Positions 5,136-8,803 of a DNA stretch of 8,803 bases are shown piece by piece. Each line of letters begins with the position of its first letter. Within the stretch, counting starts at the first letter, position 1. The notes beneath the pieces are model-generated. The model had not been told where the DNA came from and ran no database searches. It worked only from the letters and a program-made list of their open reading frames with translations. The position numbers and the translations under genes were made by a program. The DNA lies in contig JABWAM010000089.1 of NCBI GenBank assembly GCA_013360985.1, positions 1-8,803 on the forward strand, written 5' to 3'. Source of the stretch: Verrucomicrobiia bacterium (lineage in GTDB: Bacteria; Verrucomicrobiota; Verrucomicrobiia; JABWAM01).

Positions 5136-7322
5136 ATGAAAGCGCCGACAAGAAATTCGAAACTGCCGAAATTCTCGAAGAATCCCGCGGTCGGCTCGGA
5201 CGCGGAAATGCAGCGCCTCTCTCTCGCGCGGGTTGCGTGGGTCCTCGCCGCGATCTTCGCGCTCGCGCCGACGGCAACGGTCCGCGCGCAGCACAACACC
5301 ACGGTGACCGTGGACGGAGTGGCCAGCAACCTGGCCGTCGCGTTCACGGGCACCAACAATCTGCTGCAAGTGATCCATGGAGCGGTCCTGACCAATACCG
5401 GAACCTTTACCTCCAGTTCGGCGGCGCGCAATACGGCGGTGGCCGCGGGGAGCGGAACGCGATGGACGAACACCACGGGGATCTACGTCGGATTTCAGGG
5501 GGCGGGAAACAACTTGCTGGTGGTGTCGAGCGGGGCGCACCTCGTCGCGAGTTGGATTCGCCTGGGGTACGACGCCACGGGAGGGAACACCAACAACGGC
5601 GCGATCTTCACCGATCCGGGGACTCTCGTCCTGCTCACCGGCGGCGATAACTCCCTCGGTCGCGGCACTTCGGGAAACTGGCTTACGGTATCCAACGGCG
5701 CCGTGGTCAGCAACACGTTCTCGTCGGCGGCATTGACTCTTGGGGCGAGCGGAACTCCTTCGAACAACCGGGCCCTCATCACCGGAAGCAACTCCCAGTG
5801 GATTTCAACGGGAGTTAACGAGACCAAAGTAGGAATGTACGGTCAGGGCAACTCGCTCACTATCGCCGACGGCGCTTTCATGAGCGCTCGCCTTACGCTC
5901 ATCAGCGATCAGGCGGGATCCAGCGACAACCTCGTGACGGTTGCCGACCGCGGATCCATCTTGACGAATTTCTTCGCGGTCACAGTCGGCGTGGCCGGCG
6001 CGAACGGTCGGTTGATCGTAAGCAATGGCGGCGCCGTTTACGTGGGGAACACGGGTGCCGACGCGGTGGGAGCGGGGCGATCGGCCGGCGGTTCCGGGAG
6101 CATTCTGGTGACGGGCGCGGAAAGTTTGCTTTCCACGCCGGGGGGCGTCGCGGTTGGTTCGAATGGAACCCTGAAGGGGTATGGGCATCTCCTGGTCGCC
6201 GACGGCGGAATCGTGCAGGCGACCCGACTTGAAAGCGGCTACGACGGGACGGGGACGATCAGCAATCGCGGCGGCGTCTTCCAATTTACGACGGAGACGC
6301 CGACGATTTCTCCGCTGACGGCGGGGAGCATTGTCGTGACGAACGGCGTCATTGGCTTTCGCGCGATTCACAGCGCGCCGGTCAATCTGGACGGGACCTC
6401 GCTCACGAACCTCGTCTTTCAAGGGGACAACGGTTTCCGTCTCAACGCGGCGACGAACGCGGCGGGGCTGGCGAGCTATACGTTCGATTCCGTGGCCAAT
6501 ACGGGCCAGGCGACGAACTATCAACGGCTGATTCTTACGGGAAAGAATCCCTCCTGGAGGAGCACGGCGCTCACCCTCGGGGCTGGAGGCGAACTCGTGG
6601 CGACCAACACTGCGGGCGCGTCCATCGGCGCGGCGCTTACCAACCTGGGCACGGTCCGCGTGGTGAACGGGAGCGTCGCGTTCAACGGGAATGTCGTGAA
6701 CCTGGGCGCATGGATCACCGATCCCATGACGAATGCGTTCAACGGAAACTACACCGTGGGGCCGGCCGCGACGATCGTGGCTGCGGCCGGCGATGTCTTC
6801 GCCTTCGGCAGCAACTTCGTGATGCAGTCCACCAACCGGGCGTTCGACATGTCCGGAGCGATCGTTTACTTCGGGAACACCAACTACGGAATCACGACGG
6901 GAACGACCAATCACCTTTTCGATTTGGCCGGGAGCGGGGCCTTGGATGAAGGATCGAACTTGCCGCAGCTCGCGACGAACTTCTCGATCGGCCGGTTGGT
7001 CATCGCGGCGGACAATCGTTTGATGGTGACCGGACAGGTCGGAGGAGGGATGACGAACGCCCTTTATGTGGGAACGCTCGATCTATCGGCCTGGGCGACG
7101 AATGCCGCGAACCTGACCAACACCCTGCAGGCGGCGATCTCGCTTCCGAACATCAATCTCTACTATGATGGAAACGATCCGAACAACGCCTATCTCGGGC
7201 AGGAGACCTTCTCCCTGTGGGGCGGCGGCGGATCGTTGATTCCGGTTCCCGAACCGGAGGCGTGCGCGTTGCTTCTCGCGGGAATCCTGGTTTTCGTCCG
7301 GAGAATGCGCGATCGAGGATAG
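5136..7322 (+). CDS. PEP-CTERM surface protein with autotransporter-type beta repeats
   Basis: Exported protein of 728 aa, expected to be handled by an exosortase and held in the envelope. A signal peptide spans about M25-A51 (hydrophobic WVLAAIFALA, cleavage likely after VRA), preceded by an unusual 24-residue polar extension if translation starts at 5136. Residues about 55-370 are imperfect Gly/Asn/Thr-rich repeats of the pattern N-x-L-x-V-x-x-G-A (near 74, 125, 181, 239, 290 and 353), alternating with G-S-x-x-W segments (105-110, 217-222), as in autotransporter passenger beta-helices. The C-terminus has YYDGNDPNNAYLGQETFSLW, then VPEPE (704-708), a hydrophobic helix and a basic RRMRDRG tail: the canonical PEP-CTERM signal. 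No outer-membrane beta-barrel is present. Substrate capture, adhesion or surface structure are possible roles; none is shown. No exosortase is in the window. Confidence 0.92.
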   Translation: MKAPTRNSKLPKFSKNPAVGSDAEMQRLSLARVAWVLAAIFALAPTATVRAQHNTTVTVDGVASNLAVAFTGTNNLLQVIHGAVLTNTGTFTSSSAARNTAVAAGSGTRWTNTTGIYVGFQGAGNNLLVVSSGAHLVASWIRLGYDATGGNTNNGAIFTDPGTLVLLTGGDNSLGRGTSGNWLTVSNGAVVSNTFSSAALTLGASGTPSNNRALITGSNSQWISTGVNETKVGMYGQGNSLTIADGAFMSARLTLISDQAGSSDNLVTVADRGSILTNFFAVTVGVAGANGRLIVSNGGAVYVGNTGADAVGAGRSAGGSGSILVTGAESLLSTPGGVAVGSNGTLKGYGHLLVADGGIVQATRLESGYDGTGTISNRGGVFQFTTETPTISPLTAGSIVVTNGVIGFRAIHSAPVNLDGTSLTNLVFQGDNGFRLNAATNAAGLASYTFDSVANTGQATNYQRLILTGKNPSWRSTALTLGAGGELVATNTAGASIGAALTNLGTVRVVNGSVAFNGNVVNLGAWITDPMTNAFNGNYTVGPAATIVAAAGDVFAFGSNFVMQSTNRAFDMSGAIVYFGNTNYGITTGTTNHLFDLAGSGALDEGSNLPQLATNFSIGRLVIAADNRLMVTGQVGGGMTNALYVGTLDLSAWATNAANLTNTLQAAISLPNINLYYDGNDPNNAYLGQETFSLWGGGGSLIPVPEPEACALLLAGILVFVRRMRDRG

Positions 7323-7348
7323 GGGAGGCCTCGCAATGCCGATCCTCG
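7314..7348 (+). other. Inverted repeat across the PEP-CTERM stop codon
   Basis: CGAGGAT (7314-7320) is the exact reverse complement of ATCCTCG (7342-7348) around a 21-nt loop. CGAGG can alternatively pair with CCTCG (7329-7333), and the loop holds the palindrome GAGGCCTC (7325-7332). There is no T-tract, so this is a weak candidate for attenuation or RNA processing between the two genes rather than a clear terminator. Confidence 0.25.
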
Positions 7349-7437
7349 CGCGCGGCGAAAGGTTCCTCGGGGTGCGCGCTTCTCCGCGAAATGCGGCGGC
7401 CCGCGACGGATCTCCCAAAGTCTCATTCCCAAGTCGC

Positions 7438-8803
7438 ATGGAATTCATATTTCTCCAGAATCGCGTCTTCGCGCTCGCGGCGTTTGCCGCGTTGCCTTTC
7501 GTCGCATCGGCCGCGTCCCCGGCGTCGATCACGTTGGTGGCTGACGGCAAGCCTTCGGCGGTGATCGTTCTCCCCGATAACGCTTCCGCGGGTTCCGCAG
7601 AATTCCAAGCAGCGCACGTTCTGAGGACGCACCTCCGACGGATGTCGGGCGCGACGCTCGAGATCACGCGGGCGCGCGATCTTGAGAATTTCCAGGTGGA
7701 AAAGGGGCGCTTGACGCCGCCGAAGGCCGCGGGCGCAACGGCCTCCTCGACAGGTGCGGCGCCGGTCGGCAACGAGCACGTTCCGGGCGAGGAAAATCTA
7801 CCGGTGTCCGATGCCGCGCCGAACTTCATTCTCGTGGGAACGCCCGCTCTCGCGAAACGCTTGGGCGTGGATGCGGAGGGGGTGGGAGTCGGCGGCCTGC
7901 GCTTGGCGACCGTCGGCAACGCCCTGATCGTGTTGGGGGGGGCTCCCGAGCGGCCGGGCGACATGGCGAAAGATCCGAAAGGCGTGCTCTATGCGGCCAT
8001 CGAACTGCTTGAACGCCTCGGCTGTGCCTGGCTCTGGCCCGGTCCGGTCGGCAAGGTGGTGCCCTCCCGCGCGACGGTGGTCGTGGATCCGATGGATGTC
8101 CGCGAGACTCCCTCCATCGCGGCGCGTCATATCCGTTGGCACGAATGGAGCGCGCGCGCCGAAGAAGGGCTCAAGTTTTTTGGGGTCTCCCGGGAGCAGA
8201 TGCTGGCGTGGCAGAAGGAGAGCCGGGAACGGCGGTCTCCTGACCGCGCGCCCCGGGAAGATCTGGAGTCCATCTCCTGGCGCGAATGGCAGCGTCTCGG
8301 CGGGCAATTGCCGAGCTTCGGTCACGCCGGCATGGGACTCAGAAACGGCAAGGAACAACAGGAAAAACACCCCGAATGGTTCGCCCTTCAGGCCGACGGA
8401 ACGCGCGATCAGGGCGGCGACAAGCGCTGGCGTCTGTGCTTGTCCAATCCGGAACTCATCGCGCACGTCGCCGACGACATCATCCAACAGGTCAACCGGG
8501 ATCCTTCGATCTCGATCGTTTCGCTCGATGACAACGACGGCGGCGGCAACACCGGAGTTTGCCGGTGCGACGCCTGTCGCGCCCTCGATCCTCCCGAGGC
8601 GCCCAAGATTTCAATCATGACCTTTGGCGCACCGGTGAAACCGGGCGATCTCTCCCGTTCTCGTCAGATCGTTGAGGTCCCCTCGATGACGGATCGGATG
8701 GTCTGGTATTGGAATCGCGTCGCCGAGCGCGTCGGGAAGGTTCATCCCCATCTCAAGTTCGGGATCAGTTGCTACAGCGCCTGGACGCATCCCCCTCTCC
8801 GGG
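7438..8803 (+). CDS. DUF4838 secreted protein with GH67N-like N-terminal domain (5' part)
   Basis: The frame is open from ATG 7438 to the right edge (455 codons, no stop), so the gene is cut by the window; family members are usually much longer. A signal peptide spans about 1-25 (FALAAFAALPFVASA, cleavage after ASA). Residues about 28-225 resemble the alpha-glucuronidase N-terminal domain: FILVG (130-134), GVLYAAIELLERLGCAWLWPG and a VP-x-x-ATVVV strand. Residues from about 230 match DUF4838: HPEWFAL (311-317), LCLSNPELI, SLDDNDGGG, and a Cys cluster C375-x-C377-x2-C380 that may bind metal. Two insertions stand out: a low-complexity Ala/Pro/Gly stretch (about 86-128) and the palindrome-encoded RERRSPDRAPRE (263-274). 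Members often sit in polysaccharide loci and are suspected glycoside-active enzymes, but the activity is not established. The 115-bp gap before it shows no ribosome binding site. An in-frame GTG at 7372 is less likely because it would bury the signal peptide. Confidence 0.88.
   Translation, partial: MEFIFLQNRVFALAAFAALPFVASAASPASITLVADGKPSAVIVLPDNASAGSAEFQAAHVLRTHLRRMSGATLEITRARDLENFQVEKGRLTPPKAAGATASSTGAAPVGNEHVPGEENLPVSDAAPNFILVGTPALAKRLGVDAEGVGVGGLRLATVGNALIVLGGAPERPGDMAKDPKGVLYAAIELLERLGCAWLWPGPVGKVVPSRATVVVDPMDVRETPSIAARHIRWHEWSARAEEGLKFFGVSREQMLAWQKESRERRSPDRAPREDLESISWREWQRLGGQLPSFGHAGMGLRNGKEQQEKHPEWFALQADGTRDQGGDKRWRLCLSNPELIAHVADDIIQQVNRDPSISIVSLDDNDGGGNTGVCRCDACRALDPPEAPKISIMTFGAPVKPGDLSRSRQIVEVPSMTDRMVWYWNRVAERVGKVHPHLKFGISCYSAWTHPPLR
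8223..8256. repeat. Palindromic element inside the DUF4838 coding region
   Basis: GCGGTC (8232-8237), loop TCCT, GACCGC (8242-8247) is a perfect 6-bp hairpin. It is flanked by CCGGG (8223-8227) and CCCGG (8252-8256), so 15-nt arms match at 11 positions. It is translated in frame as an Arg-rich segment (263-274) between the GH67N-like and DUF4838 parts. The core resembles a short palindrome I recall as widely dispersed in verrucomicrobial genomes; that memory is unverified. Confidence 0.55.

Noticed and set aside
5805..6914. 369-aa minus-strand frame opposite the PEP-CTERM gene, and the 243-aa plus frame at 4919-5650
   Set aside because: Both are Arg-rich shadows; the 728-aa frame has a signal peptide, repeats and a PEP-CTERM tail.
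5136..7322. Calling the repeat protein a classical autotransporter
   Set aside because: There is no C-terminal beta-barrel; the C-terminus is a PEP-CTERM sorting signal.
7323..7437. Intrinsic terminator between the PEP-CTERM and DUF4838 genes
   Set aside because: Hairpins are possible but no T-tract follows, so co-transcription cannot be excluded.
7083..8487. Minus-strand frames of 293 aa and 229 aa opposite the DUF4838 gene
   Set aside because: The plus-strand frame from 7438 has a signal peptide and DUF4838 motifs but no stop before the window edge; the opposite frames have no recognisable features.
1..8803. CRISPR arrays, tRNA or rRNA genes, insertion sequences
   Set aside because: No regularly spaced repeats, cloverleaf or rRNA signatures, or transposase frames with terminal repeats were seen.

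Overview
The window is GC-rich and looks like a chromosomal carbohydrate-utilisation locus from a member of Verrucomicrobiota, probably Opitutaceae-like or a relative. This placement is an inference from the gene mix: a PEP-CTERM surface protein with autotransporter-style repeats, a DUF4838 secreted protein, a GntR/LacI hybrid regulator, and a divergent uronate-isomerase-like enzyme paired with a sodium:solute symporter. No rRNA, tRNA or other taxonomic marker is present to confirm it.

Layout. Positions 1-395 hold no gene I can support; this stretch is rich in inverted repeats and lies downstream of a minus-strand operon. That operon, read right to left, is a UxaC-family isomerase-like amidohydrolase (2019-3305) followed after 3 nt by an SSS-family symporter (396-2015). 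Positions 3306-3950 are a divergent control region. Its GC-rich half (3306-3660) would be the leader of the minus operon. Its AT-rich half (about 3660-3900) carries a good sigma70-like minus-strand promoter whose -35 and -10 elements each lie inside a perfect palindrome. On the plus strand follow a GntR/LacI hybrid regulator (3951-5102), a PEP-CTERM protein with passenger-type beta repeats (5136-7322), and the 5' part of a DUF4838 protein (7438-8803) that runs off the right edge.

How they may work together (inference): the DUF4838 protein acts on a polysaccharide or glycoside outside the cytoplasm. The PEP-CTERM protein sits in the envelope and may bind substrate or form surface structure. 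The symporter imports a released sugar or sugar acid, and the UxaC-like enzyme converts it inside the cell. The regulator, placed between the two arms, senses a sugar ligand and controls both. The substrate cannot be read from the sequence; a uronate or a derivative is the simplest guess.

The window also carries several short palindromic elements that look like dispersed repeats: in the left flank, at the 5' edge of the isomerase reading frame, and one inside the DUF4838 coding sequence where it is translated in frame. The frame opposite the minus operon stays open for over 3 kb, which I read as a composition effect and not a gene.
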